Shown here piece after piece: positions 1 through 11,999 of a stretch of DNA of 64,000 nucleotides. The notes beneath the pieces are model-generated. The model searched no databases and was not told where the DNA came from. It saw only the letters and a program-made list of their open reading frames with translations. A program made the translations under genes and the position numbers. Every line of letters begins with the position of its first letter. Within the stretch, counting starts at the first letter, position 1. Source of the stretch: Tamarix chinensis (Eukaryota; Streptophyta; Magnoliopsida; Caryophyllales; Tamaricaceae); assembly GCA_030549775.1 (NCBI GenBank), contig CM060172.1:52379942-52443941 (forward strand), written 5' to 3'.

Positions 1-428
1 TCCTTATAATTAGACTTAATTTTAATTTGATCTTCAAAAATCTCTTTTGGAGTCATAGGTGCTAAAACAATCTTCCTATCATCCTTCTGTAATGTATATC
101 TGTTCTTATGACCATCATGTATTACCCTTCTATCATATTACCAAGGCCTACCTAATAACAGGTGAGCAACATGCATTGTAACTATATCACACAAAATAGA
201 ATCCTCATATTTTCCCAATTTTAAGTTTACTAAAACTTTTTGGCTAACTTTTACATCTCCTAACTCATTAAGCCACTGCAATCTATATGGTTTTGGATGT
301 TTAGTAGTTGGTAATCCTAACTTAGACACTAACAAGGTACTAGCAGCATTAATACAACTACCACTGTCTATTGCCATGTTAAAGCATTTATCATCAATCA
401 AACATCTAGTATGAAATATATTTTCTCT
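1..428 (-). pseudogene. Retroviral-type aspartic protease and start of RT linker, G0
   Basis: Continues the gag frame. Upstream of the catalytic motif is the cleavage-site-like segment REKNIFHTRC-type context. The active site reads AIDSGSC with Asp-Ser-Gly at 360-368, and the C-terminal half has KHPKPYRLQWL and the flap-to-end signature HLLLGRPW. A TAA stop at 138-140 replaces the usual Gln after GRPW, again a C-to-T change. Beyond it the frame continues (YDRRVIHDGHKNRYTL and on to APMTPKEIFEDQ), the linker that leads to reverse transcriptase, up to the window edge. The active-site triad is intact, but the stops would prevent a full-length product. Confidence 0.9.
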
Positions 429-1734
429 CTATATAGCATTAGAATCAGGTAGTTTTTTATTGTTTAAAGCCCTGCGGACTACAAAAAGGTCTCTATTTAT
501 TGGCAGTTCTATTTCTTCTTCTGAATCACTATCATCTTCTCTATCCAAACTAGTCTCAAAATCTTCCTCTTCAGATTCAAATTCTATGTCTCCAGACTCT
601 CTAATTAAAATGTTTCTCTTGTTTGGACACTCAGAAGCTATATGTCCCAATCCTCCACATCTAAAACATTTAATATCTCTAGTTCTGTTTGACCCATTCA
701 CAGGGTTTGTTATCACATTCTTGCCCTTTTCAAACTTATTTCCTGCTTTAGCCTCATTATTTCTACCTCTAGACTCAAATTTATTAGGATTCTTCCAATT
801 TCCAGAAGTAGTTCCCCCAAAATTTCTCCTCACTGTACTCTTAATCCCAATCCTAGGGGGCTTATATTGTCTAGACTTCTTTAATTGAATCTCTATCTTA
901 GTAGCTATGTTTACCATTTCACCTAAAGTTCCACAAGGATATAATTCTACTTTATCAGCTATGTCATAGTTTAGTCCACTCAAAACCCTAGCCATGGTAG
1001 CATCATCATCCTCAATAATTCCTGTTTTAATGATCAAGACCTCTAATTCCTTAAAGTAGTCATCCACTGTTGTCATTCCTTGACTAATTGTTTGTAATCT
1101 TTTATGTAACTCCCTATAATAGTAACTTGGTATAAACCTTTTCCTCATTAAAATTTTGTACTCTTCCCATGTCTGTATGGGTGGTTTCCCACATCTATGT
1201 CTAGTTAACACAAGATTATGATACCAAGAGGAGGCATACTTAGTAAATTCTACTACAGCTACCTTAATTTTCTTCTCATCCGAATAGTTATGACATTCAA
1301 ACACTAGCTCTATCTTCCTTTTCCCATTCAAAATAATAATCAGGGTCATTTCTGCCATTGAACCCAGGTATACTAAGCTTAAGATTATTTAGATTACTAT
1401 CAACGAATTCTAAATCCCTTTCTTGTCTATTGTTCTGCCTATGTCTCCTATCACTATTGCTGGATACTTGGTCTTCCAATTCTTCTAGGTTAGTTATGGG
1501 TGGAATTCTGATCCTAGGGTCCATAGGAGCCCTTCCTAATACCCCTGCTTGGTTAGTTTCAACTCTATTATGTTATAGTTCATTAATTCTTACCTCTTTT
1601 TCTCCTATTCTTTGTTCTAAATTAGCAGACAATACAGCAAGTTGAGCAGTCATGTGTTCTTGAAAAGTCCTAAGAGTTTCTAATAGATCATTACTGGAAA
1701 CAGATTGATTAACAGATTGCCCGTTGTTAGACAT
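429..1734 (-). pseudogene. Ty3/gypsy gag (capsid-nucleocapsid), G0, damaged
   Basis: Structural polyprotein of the retrotransposon particle. I chose the ATG at 1734 because it opens with MSNNGQSV and leads straight into the acidic N-terminal region. The capsid-type region carries the family motifs GRNDPDYYFEWE, LVFECHNYSDEKK and MRKRFIPSYYYRELH, and then a long linker. Next comes one CCHC zinc knuckle (CFRCGGLGHIASEC, 627-668), followed by an acidic Glu/Asp/Ser tail. Breaks are a TAA stop at 1573-1575, a one-base frameshift near 1320-1330 in an A/G run, and a terminal TAG at 429-431. The last one sits in the same frame as the protease, so gag and pol were one continuous frame. Both stops are one C-to-T change from Gln codons. 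Confidence 0.93.
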
Positions 1735-2420
1735 TATGAGATTCCCTTAATATAATCAATTAACACAGTCACAGACAGTTAAACAAGATCAATTTATTTT
1801 AATAGACTCTGACAGACAGTAATCACACAATCTAGTTATAAGAATACTACAGTATCAACGAATATTAGATATATCAACAACACAGCCTACACAGAATTTT
1901 TCAGGTAAATATTAGTTCGAAAATGATAGATAAGTGAGAAAGAACGATATAACCACGAGCACTTAAACAATTAATCCAATTAATAAGGGACCCCTCTTCT
2001 TGGAGGTCTTACTCGTTTCCCGAAACCAAAAGGGTTTGTCGGTTACTTAACCTGTATACTTATCAAGTGGGATAGAATAATATTTTGAAAGAAATTGGTA
2101 ATTAATTATCACAGATAGTAGTATATAGCAAAATACGGTTCGAGGTTACCAAACAGAAAGTACATCTCGAGAATAGTCAGGATCCAAATTCTTGACCGAA
2201 CCCTATGTCGATTAGGGTATTCTTCCAAGAACTTCGAAATAGCAGACAAAACACTCCGATCGCCGACTTAAGTGCGACAGAAATCGTTAAACCCTTCGTT
2301 CTTTGCAAACCCTAAAAATTCGCACTTCAGAAGTAGGGTTAGCGAAAACGACAACTAATGAATCAGAAGTGAAAAAGAACTTAGTAGCAACAATTAAACC
2401 ACGAGCACTCGAACAATCGA
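1735..2420 (-). other. Untranslated leader of G0
   Basis: Stretch between the primer-binding site and the gag ATG. No open frame of note. It has several CpG-containing blocks and probably holds the packaging and dimerisation signals, which cannot be identified by eye. Confidence 0.6.
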
Positions 2421-2433
2421 GGCTCTGATACCA
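2421..2433 (-). other. Primer-binding site, initiator tRNA-Met type
   Basis: Minus strand TGGTATCAGAGCC, the standard plant LTR-retrotransposon site complementary to the 3' end of initiator tRNA-Met. It follows the LTR after two bases and is undamaged. Confidence 0.9.
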
Positions 2434-2435
2434 AA

Positions 2436-2936
2436 TGATGGAAGCCTGTTAGGGTTTCTCAATAGGATCGAAGAAAATAATCGAGCGCGGGGTTCGATTC
2501 GCCAGAATCAGCTTAAGGAACTTCCAAAGGAAGATTCAAGAACTCAGAAGCATAGTTTAACAACGACAACTGAATTTGAGAGACAGGAACGATCAAGAAG
2601 CGATCGAAGATAGAGAGTAGAAGCAGAAGAAGATGCGAGTGAGAGGTTCGCCGAGAGAGAGAGAGAACGCGAGAGAAAGCTCGAGAAGAATCAAGAATCA
2701 ATTCGTATTTCAGCCAAAAACTACTATCCACATGTTGTTTATGCCTTATTTATATGACATACAAACCAGTATAAAAATACACAACGTAGCCATACAATCA
2801 ACCCACTAACACCCGGCGATACAACCCAAATACACAAAAGAAGAATGGGTCGGTGCGGGACAATTCGACCAGCCCAAAAACAACACCAAACTCTCCTCCA
2901 AAATACAAGGAAATATTTATACATCAATTCCCATCA
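2436..2936 (-). repeat. 5' LTR of gypsy G0
   Basis: A 501-bp block bounded by TGATGG at one end and CCATCA at the other, which are perfect inverted repeats with the TG...CA ends of an LTR. The inner end lies two bases from a primer-binding site, which fixes the boundary. On the minus strand it holds a TATA box, and the purine/pyrimidine-biased R-U5 part follows it. Only one LTR copy is in the window, so identity between the two LTRs cannot be used for dating. Confidence 0.88.
2744..2754 (-). promoter_or_regulatory. TATA box of the G0 LTR promoter
   Basis: On the minus strand the motif TATAAATAAGG lies about 190 bp into the LTR. A transcription start about 30 bp downstream (near 2715) would give U3 of about 220 bp. 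This is inferred from motif and position only. Confidence 0.55.
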
Positions 2937-3269
2937 GCTAATATTAATTCTAGCTAATCATGGTTATTAAGGGTCGATTAACCCACAATCCAACTAATCC
3001 ATTATCTATTGACCGGGTGGCGGATTATACAAGCAACCTAATTTCCATTAGCCAATTTCTGCCGGCGAATGCATCACATGGGATTACATAATAATAATAA
3101 TAAAAATGCATTTCTGCAACACTTCAGCAAATGCAGCCATTCAAATCCATCCTCCATGTGCTGCATTAATATTTCCCAATCATTCACAAAATAAGACAAA
3201 CAATTATAAGTATAAAATGATTTACAACAATTATCAAAATTAATTAAATACAATTTTTGAAGATTCATA
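2937..3269. other. Unassigned spacer
   Basis: AT-rich sequence with a short (ATA)n run near 3090. No open frame, LTR end or TE domain is visible. It separates the G0 LTR from the first long LTR block and may be part of an unknown repeat. Confidence 0.4.
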
Positions 3270-4600
3270 TCAGTGTCTCTTAGGGTTCGCTACCCTAAGG
3301 ACATGGTTTAGCCCACAGTTAATATGAGATTTTCGCTAGTGTGCCTTAGTGCCCTATTCAGGCCCTATATCTTACTCTACTTTGTTCTGCACACTAATAG
3401 GGGGTATGCATACTTATGGATTAGGTGTTCTTGTCGGTAGGATACTGTGTTACCTTCATGTACCAGTGCGACCAGGGTACATTTATGTCCTTGGGTTGAT
3501 AGTAGGTAGGATACTATGTTGCCTTATTGCACCGGTATGACTAGAGTACCTTTATGTCTTCAGGTTGATTGATCTCCCCTCTAGAAAGTAAATAAAAATG
3601 GAAATGATATGATTTTATGGAAATAATGATTATCAAATTATTGGATTGTTTGGTAGCAGCATTTGTACCTACTTGTGGTTTTGGTAGTAACCTTCGTGCC
3701 TACCTATGGTTTTGGTAGCAGCCTTTGTACCTACCTGTGTTTTTGGTTTGTGTTGGTATTATGTCTATGAGTGTACCTGTGATATCATAGATTTTTATTA
3801 TGCTGTACCTATAAGTATATTTATAATGTCATGATTTTTTTATTATGTTGTACTTGTGAATGTACCTGTGATGTATGTAGTTGGTTGGGATTTATGCTGA
3901 GACATGAATTATGCTGAAGTTCGGATTTAACTATTGCTTCAAAGAGTATCTCTAGGATATTCATTGGTAAGTTGAGTTGTTTCAGATGAATGAATATGAG
4001 TAGTATGTGATCTTGATGGAATTTGATTATCTAAGTGATTATTGTATCTCAATCATCGTATGTATATGTATATGTCCTATATCATGTTAATTGTATGCCT
4101 TGCATGTGTTCCTTGCTGATTTATCATATTAGTTTGGTATAAAGGATTGCTCAGTACCGTAGTACTGAAGGGTTCATTTTTGTGGGCCCCTGCCTATTCA
4201 ATAGGCAGTAGACTTTGCAGGTCAGCCTCTGAGCTCAATCAAATGATGATAGTTCGGATTTGGGAGTGTAGGGCTATCTAGTGTTTCTTTTGCTATCTTA
4301 TTTCCGGTCGTATTTGGACCCTCGTGTTCTCCTGTAATTTCTCTTTCGAGTTTTGTAAACTGCTAATGTTGTTTTTAATTAGCATGGTATTTATCTAACA
4401 TTCTCTCTATTATGATTCCTGTAATCATGATATTAATTTAAGTAGAGTAATGATTTTAGCCTTAGCACTTGGTATGAGAATGGTAGAGGAAACCAGACTT
4501 GTACCAAGTGTGGTGGTAACACCCTTCGTTTTAATTGTTTTAACTTCTACGTTTAACTCTGCAAACGAAAATTTTCAGTAGTAAATTTTGAGATGTTACA
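3270..4600 (+). repeat. Long-LTR 3' part, copy L1
   Basis: Clearly homologous over its whole length to 42505-43802. Shared landmarks include the 'tagccca' block near 3310, the AGGATACTATGTTGCC-type segment, a 31-bp minisatellite, and the terminal stretch that ends GATGTTACA at 4600. The ending is that of the TGTAACACC...GGTGTTACA LTR type common in plant Ty3/gypsy elements with long LTRs (Del/Tekay-like, by general resemblance). The 5' half is missing. No coding capacity. Confidence 0.75.
3651..3745 (+). repeat. 31-bp minisatellite, three units
   Basis: Units start at 3651, 3682 and 3713, each beginning TGGTAG and containing a variant of TTTGTACCTACC. The homologous LTR near 42.9 kb has five units. 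Confidence 0.85.
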
Positions 4601-5085
4601 CTTTTCGTCTGTCTTATGTCTATTCCATTATCGACGGGTAAAAACATTGTTTCCCCCTTCCCTTATCCGTTCTCTTAATTTCTCCTTACCCTATCATTGA
4701 CAAATCTTAATACCACCACAAAAACACCCCTCAACATCACAAATCATACCCACCACCAACCATCCTCACCATTATCTACCCCTAAGCTTCAGCCATAACC
4801 TAAATTGCCTGCCTCCCAAGCTTCAGCAACAACTTCCTCAACCTCCCCTAGCTATAGCCTCCGCCACCAATCTCTTTCCTTTTCTATAGCCTCCACTATC
4901 GATCCCTCCCCTATCTTCAAAACTCATTTCAGTTCCCCCTCCATAGAAACAACAAAAAGTGTTGGTTCTCCCTCTATTTTTGTGCACCATTTCCATTGAA
5001 GTCATTCACTTGATTTGAGTCGGGTTTCTCCACTTTTCAACATTACTTTTTTCTTATCTTTTTATTACTTTATTCTATGAGTTAT

Positions 5086-8000
5086 TGTAACACCCCTATT
5101 TTTCACCTTAAAAAATTTTCGTTAAAAAATTTATAAAATCTAAACACACATTGAAAAAATAGAGTGTTATCACCATACCTGACATAGAATAAACATCCGC
5201 CACCTACCCCATATCAGCTATAAGGCTAAACCAACCAAACAATTAAAATATTAGAGTGTGTAATTAACAATTTAATTAAGCAACACCAAAAGTGTTTACA
5301 TTGGAGGACCCTAATGGGTTTCGATCTAATTGTTACATAAGTTAGGGTAGGAGACCCAAATCAAAACTATGGTTCCCCACGGACCAAGCCAAAACCTTCT
5401 AGATCTCCCAGCTTACAAGCCTCATCTTAGATGAGGTAGGCCCTTTGCTAGACATCCGCAAAGACTTGCACATGGTCCTCTACCCATGGGAATGAGCAAA
5501 AGACTGAGTAAATGGGCACATTAGTACACTACATACTGAGTAAGCTAAGTTTCTCCCTCAATGTAATACAAGTATACTAATTTATCATCCATGAACATGA
5601 TTTACAACATATATTATGGTAAGACCATATATATAGAGGTAAGAGTCCATAAAATATGCTATCATATACAATTTCAGATAGTGGGATACATCACGCTTAA
5701 GAATCATAACATTTTCACATAGCCGTTTACATAAGCAATAGTAGAGAGTATACAACAACCCATTTATCCAATTCTTTTAGGATATGCCTTCCATTTATCC
5801 ACATAAGAGATAGGCCAATCACTCAATCAATGTTCCATTCTATAACCAATTAGTTAAGACATACACCAATTTTAATTATTTATGTCAATCATATCATTAC
5901 TTTCATTTCATAGCCAATCATCAACCATTCATTTTTTTTTATTGTTCATACTTATCAAACAGTATTTACCATCCATATTTTATTATAGCGATGGACAGTG
6001 CACCACCCCATGGTCTCACATACCATGGAAGTCTATCTAATAAGGGACATAAATTCCAAGTCGAAGCTGATTACCAAGTGGAAATAAGTCTAGGATAAAG
6101 TTAATCACCAAAATGGATATAAGTCTAGGCCAAAGCCAACCAATATGGACAAAGGTCTAGACTGAAGCCAACTACCTAAGTAACCAGACACTTAAGTATC
6201 GATATCCCTATTATATCATTAGTGTCTAGAGTAGGTAAGATACTGGGATCTCTCAGGATCCTGTCTGATGGCACCAAAATGCCCGAAGGTAAACTAACCC
6301 CTGTAGCTAATCGAGGACCGAGAAACCTAGACCCATATTAAACTCAAATTTTTTTTGCTTTACATGATTAGTGTTTTATTCATAAGGATGAATGATCATA
6401 CAATGCCCATACAAAGCAATCAAGTCAACTTTACAAGTTAATCCATATTAATCCTTTTCTTTCCATTTTTTCAACCATGTGGGCTTATCATTTATCCTTG
6501 GCCAATGTTATTCATATCCACCATTATATTTAATTCCATCTCAATTTGAGTTTCATAACTATTTTCTCAATTGGCCTTTCTTATTATAAGTGAAATTCCC
6601 ATTTTGTCCTTCCATTATCCACAAGGTATACCATAACCTATGATCCACTTTGATCTTTTAATTAAGCCAATCATCGATGATAAAATCTGTATTTTATCCA
6701 TTTAATAACCATGTTATAGTACCCTTATAATCTCAAGGTATAGCTAAACCAAAAAGAAGCAAATTAAGCAAACCAGTCAAACAAGTTGATCGATCTTGCC
6801 TAACCAGTCAATCAGTTTTGATCGACCAGTTAATCGGTTTGAGTCAACCAAACTATGCCTTCCTCAAACCAGTTAATCAGTGTGGGTAAACTAGTTGATT
6901 GTTTAAAGACCAGTCGATTAGTTTTGCCAAACCAATTGATGGGTTTAATTAGAGAGCAAGGATAAGATCTCTACACTCTCTATAGGCATATCAGTTAATG
7001 GGTTGGGTCAACTAGTCAATGGTACTAGTAACCAATCAGTCGGTTCGCCCAAATGTAACACTGGTAACAAATTTCATGCATATTCTCTCAAATCAATCAT
7101 TTTTGTCTTATGAAAACATGTATCAACATCAACTAACATATTTCCAATTGAATTAACATGCATTTCTTATCATAATATTATCGTAGCCTAATTTTACCCA
7201 TTTTCATGTTTTTTACTCAAATCATGTCATTTAAGAATGAAAATCATACATACAACTATATTTCTTCATGTCAACATGCATAAATCAAATAAAGATAACA
7301 CCTATCATGCAGGAACACTTACTAAACATTTAAGAAGAAATAATCACTTAATGCAAGTAAAATCATCTTAAAATAAGGATTCTAATTGTGGGGAAATTCT
7401 TAGCTTTGAAAACCTTAAAATTGAAGTCTTAAACTCATTATTTACACCAAAATATTATCAAAATTTGAAGATTAAAAACAAAAGAGAATAAGAACATACC
7501 AACTTAAGGTTAAAATAGAGAAAAAAAGGGGCTACCTGAACTACTCAACCTTTTCCTAAAATCTAACTCCACCTTGCTTGATAATTGAAACAAGAAAGGG
7601 CTAGAGAAAAGATCATAAGAGTGTGCAGAAGTAGGGTAACATGGCTCAAAATGTGGAAGGAAGAGAGTGAATGGGAGACTTAAGAAAATTTAGTGGTTGA
7701 AAGAAAGGTGAAATGCAAGGATGACTAGGGTTATTTATAAACAACCAATTGAAGGGAATTACTAATGGTTCAAATATCAACTGAAAAACCTACTATTAAC
7801 CATTTGAATTCAATAATAATAGATAGATTTTTTCCTAGATTTGCCAGCCTCTTCTCCGGAGCTCAAATGGTATCTCTAGAGAATTTAGGTTAATTAGACA
7901 AGAATGAGAATTCATGAATGGAGTAATAGGAAGTTAGTGTGGAAGGAATCTTACATCAGAGGCGTGCCAAAGATTGAAAAATTCAATCTCAAAATAATGC

Positions 8001-8472
8001 AAAGGAGAGAGGAGGAAGAAGATAATGTTGTGGTCATCTCTACCCCTTCTTTGTCCTAATCGACGTCCAGATCAAATCAAGGAAATATTTTTGGTTGAAT
8101 GCATCATAAAAATGGTTAGGAACCTCTTAAGAATAATCTCGCATGGGTTGATAAGGTTCTAATTTGGTGTAAGGGATTTTCCAAAAAATTAAAGCTCAAA
8201 AATTTGACCTGCTCGACAAACCAATTGATGGATTTAGGTCTAGAAGTTGACTATTCATCTTAGTCAAAGAACCCAATTTGGCTAAAATGAAAAACTAGTT
8301 AATCGGTTCATGGGAGTAGTCGATGGGTTTGTTTGCAAAACTTAATAAACTACATTTTTCAAATCAAATTTTGTTCTAAACCAAATAATAACATTAAATG
8401 AAAATCAAAGGCCTAAAATTTGGTAAAAATTCTCATTCAAACAATATATAAAAAAAATGTGGGGGTGTTATA
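5086..8472 (-). mobile_element. Solo long LTR B, reverse orientation, TSD GTTAT
   Basis: Starts TGTAACACCCC and ends GGGGGTGTTATA, an imperfect inverted pair. It is flanked on both sides by GTTAT (5081-5085 and 8473-8477), the 5-bp duplication expected of LTR-element integration. No gag or pol traces exist inside, so a solo LTR of 3,387 bp is the simplest reading. A non-autonomous element is the alternative. Orientation is inferred from an internal stretch near 5450-5530 whose reverse complement matches plus-strand LTRs near 19.1 and 26.9 kb. It contains clusters of the ACCAGTCGATCGGTT-like motif at 6765-7060 and 8210-8330. Confidence 0.82.
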
Positions 8473-8578
8473 GTTATCATGTTGTATTTGTTTTTATTAA
8501 TTTTTATGTGTTATTTTCGTGGTCTTGGAGGAAGTATCTTAAGTTATATGTGCGAAGAGATCGGAGATGCTTTTTTAA

Positions 8579-8580
<2 letters not shown>

Positions 8581-8640
<60 letters not shown>
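8581..8640. repeat. (AT)30 microsatellite
   Basis: Thirty uninterrupted AT units inside the L2 LTR. Such perfect runs are usually highly length-variable. Confidence 0.98.
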
Positions 8641-8642
<2 letters not shown>

Positions 8643-10684
8643 TAAGTAGGTTTTTTTATATAATGTGCATTGTTTTATATGATGTATAATATTTGATATT
8701 ATTATGTTGATATTTTTATGGAATTATGATTTGGTATCAAAGTTATGTAAAGTGAGAATATGTGAAAAGCATGACCCTAAATGTTGTTATGGTAAATCTC
8801 CTTTTGCAATTTTTAGTGTGAGCATATGACCTAAAATAATTTAATATGGTTTTTATAGGTATATAATGATGTTAAATTTGGGAACCATCCATATTGGGAC
8901 TCATTAACTTTTGTAAAAATAGGCATTTTGGCTAGATTAGGTGTAGTTTTTTCAATATAGGTTAAAAATGAATTATTAGAAATTTTAATGTTTTAAATGG
9001 TTGTAAATGTACTAAATGCATTTTTTGGAATATTTGGAATTATTATGAATAATTTAAGGCCAATAAATGAGAAATATGTTAAAGCGAAAATAGTAACCCT
9101 AATGGTGGGTTCTTTGTCACATGTGTAAAATGTTTGAGTTAGACCTTAATTTTTTTTATATATTATTATTATTATTATTATTTTAATAATGCATAAAAAA
9201 TTTTGTGGTAATATGAGTGTTATGGAAAAAGGGTATGCTAAATTTGTGTAATTAGGGTTTTGGGGGAATTTATGAATAGTAACCCTAAAGGTAGGCTAAT
9301 ATCACTTGTGTAAGATGTTGGATTAAGAAACTTATTATTTATTATGATATTAATAATAATGTTTTAATGATTGGTATTAAACATGGTGATAAAATGAATA
9401 CCAAGGAAGAAATTATGGTTGGCCAATGAAAATTAGGGTTTCTTAGGAGAGGCGTGCCCTTTTCTTAAGGTAAGTGTGTTGATATTCATGTTTTTGTGCT
9501 TTATATGATCGAAATTAATATGCTTAGATATATTATGTGTTTTTCATGCCTACATGTGCATATGTATGAGGACCTTGACAAATAACACATTGAATAAGAT
9601 ACTACTTACTTAAAGTGAAGGATTACATGAGCTAGGGCTGAGGTATTATATGTCTGTTTCACTCTATTATAATAGTTGCTCAAGTCTATTTTTCTTGAGA
9701 GTTGCTCCAGGTTTTTTCTATCAATTTAATAATAGTGCATTTCCTCGGCTCAACGTAAGCTAGAACATAATCTTGAAATAAGTATAATAAATAAATATTG
9801 AATACTTCAAGAAAAAGACTAAGCGAGTTGGGATTGAAGTGTTGGGTCCATTTTGTGGGAAAATAATAGTGTCTAATTTGTGTTTTCCCCCGAGGGGTGC
9901 TTCATATTATTCCACTAGTTTTAGAATATTGGTTAGGTGAATATTACCTTGAGAGGAGTTGGGTTCATTCCATGGGACGATAATAGTCGCTTATGTCTGT
10001 TGTCCTTGAGAGGTGCTTTAGACCATTCCACTAGTTTAAGAATAGTAGGTTCCCTGAACTCAACATATTAAGAATATAGATTATGATTGTAATTATTGAT
10101 GGATGTCTAGAATCAATATTATCTTAGGTTATGTAACATACTCACTTATGATTCTACATGATTAATGTTATATGTACATGGTTATGGTTATACTGTTACC
10201 TTAGTCAGTACATAGCATACTAATTACCTTTTTCACGGGCGTTCCTCATTTCCACAAGCTAAAGACTTAGTCGAATTTGTGTTGGCCATTTAGGACCTAC
10301 TAGACAATTATGCTACTTTTGATGCTCAAATTAGGGAAGAGTGATTATATCTTATTTATTGGGTTTGAGATTAGAGAGTTATGTTATCTAGTTTTTGTTT
10401 TGACCCAAATACTCTATTTAGGATTTTTCTCCTAGGATATTTCCTTTATGTAATTGAATATTGTATTCAGGTTTAGACTCCAAAACTCTTACTTATTTTT
10501 ATGAAAGTTTTCTCATTTTATGTTTATTATGTTTCACATTCTAAATTATTTTGCCTAGTAATTGATGCAAGAATGGTTTGTAAGCCAGACTTATGTTAAT
10601 TACGATAGAAATACCTATCACGTTTGTTCTACACTTTCGCCTAAATGAAAAAAAAAATTAGTTCAAAATTTTTTGGGTGTTACA

Positions 10685-10866
10685 GTGTACTCTTTTATAC
10701 CAAATGTATAGTTCCTAATTATATCTTTGGATGTAAATCTTTGTATTTATATTAATTTTGAAAATTTTAGACCCGAGTCTTAAATTTATCGAGTAGATTC
10801 TCCAAACAAAGGACTACCAATTTCATGATTAAGAATACTACATGAAGATCATTATGTCTTACATCA
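10685..10866 (-). repeat. 3' LTR remnant of G1
   Basis: On the minus strand the purine-rich AATGAGAGAA tract is followed by TGATGTAAG, the usual polypurine tract to LTR junction. Only about 182 bp of LTR remain before the L2 terminus. Confidence 0.6.
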
Positions 10867-11990
10867 TTCTCTCATTTTTGAGAGAATATTCCCTCAAACT
10901 AGAATCTCCATAATAAGAGCTTAGGTATTCCACATTGAATGCCTTAAATAATCCACTATCGGAATATGGGAGTAAATCATAAGCACATTTTCTTAATTAC
11001 CTAAAGAATTTGAAAGTATCATATGCCCTTGGTATTATCTTGTTTTTCTTTATATTAGGAAATCACTCATTCTTTAGGTTAAACTTCACTAATTCACTAG
11101 GTTGGAAGACATGTTGACTCTTACGTATGTTTCCTCTTTCCTTCTACACTTCATTAGCTTTCTCAATGTTGTGCTTGGTTTGTTGATAATGTTTCTAAAA
11201 TAATTCCACTCTCTCTTGTGCTTTTTAATTCCTTAAGTCGCCATTCTTCAAAGGTACCATATTAATAGGCATATATGGATTATTAACATAAACTATCTGA
11301 AACGGGCTTACACTCGTTGTTGAAGGAATCTTGTTGCAAGAATACTTGACATGTGTTAACTTGATGTCCCAATCATTTTTATTCTTACTCAGAAAAACCC
11401 ATAGTAAGGTACCTAATATCTTATTAGTCACCTCAGTTTGCTCATTAATATAAGGATGATGAGATGTAATGGATAGAAACTTTATCCCTAGTATATGACA
11501 TATGAAATTCTTGAAATATAATCTCAACATGAGTAGCATTGTCGATCTTATGGAAAGAAAAAAATGAGCTATCTTAGAAAATGAATCCACTACTACCATA
11601 ATTGAGTCTTTGCCTCTTTATATCCTGGGAAACCCTAAAATAAAGTCATACTAACACCTTCCTGTAGGTGAGTAGGCATGAGAAAAGGCATAAAAGTCCC
11701 TTGTGAAATAAAGTCTTGCTCCTTTGACATAGAGTACACCAAGAGTCCATACTTTTTAGCTCCTTTACATACTTGGCTAATAACAAAACTCTTATAATAC
11801 CTCCAAGGTCTTGTGAAATCCAAATCATACCTCACCACCACCTTCATGCACCTCTTTTATTAACAAATGTTGAATGGATGTGTTAGGCACACACAAGTTC
11901 TTTTGTTGTTTTTTTATTAAAAAGAGGAACCTATCTTAAATAACATATAAACCATGGTTCATACTTTTCTTAAAAAATTCAAATAACTCA
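10867..11990 (-). pseudogene. Integrase of G1, degenerate
   Basis: Catalyses insertion of the cDNA in intact relatives. The N-terminal zinc-binding region is blurred (CKGAKKYGLLVYS at about 11750-11790). The core starts MVVVDSFSKIAHFF at 11599 and keeps NEQTEVTNK with the third catalytic residue (Glu). The frame then runs through WDIKLTHVKYSCNK and SPFQIVYVNNPY. The piece that normally carries the second catalytic Asp is missing: the frame passes from YFKNFICHI directly to LGIKFLSITSHHP. The C-terminal part, ending in an acidic 'adLspY'-like stretch, lies in broken frames down to about 10870. Confidence 0.82.
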
Positions 11991-11999
11991 TGGAAACCA

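Larger units (their letters stand above)
1..2936 (-). mobile_element. Ty3/gypsy LTR retrotransposon G0, 5' part (runs off the left edge)
   Basis: Read on the minus strand the order is LTR (2936-2436), primer-binding site, about 690 bp of leader, gag, protease and the start of the linker to reverse transcriptase, then the window ends. The order PR before RT and the CCHC gag place it in Ty3/gypsy. The gag and PR types are those of the chromovirus side of the superfamily, but no chromodomain can be seen because the 3' half lies outside. It keeps many CpG sites and has only one frameshift and three stops, so it looks younger than the other gypsy copies here. The right flank GCTAA could be the target-site duplication, but the other side is not in the window. 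Confidence 0.93.
4601..10684 (+). repeat. Long LTR copy L2, split by a nested LTR
   Basis: Two pieces, 4601-5085 and 8478-10684, become continuous if the nested element at 5086-8472 and one TSD copy are removed, giving about 2.7 kb. The end at 10684 is TTTGGGTGTTACA. Internal stretches (for example around 9090-9150) match the LTR at 17-19.5 kb. No TGTAACACC start is visible at 4601, which directly abuts the L1 end, so the 5' limit is uncertain. It may be a solo LTR, or a fragment left by recombination. Confidence 0.6.

Noticed and set aside
460..1645. Plus-strand frames of 142 and 95 codons
   Set aside because: Antisense shadow of the minus-strand gag.
2513..2927. Two minus-strand frames
   Set aside because: Within the G0 LTR, crossing the TATA box. 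Accidental.
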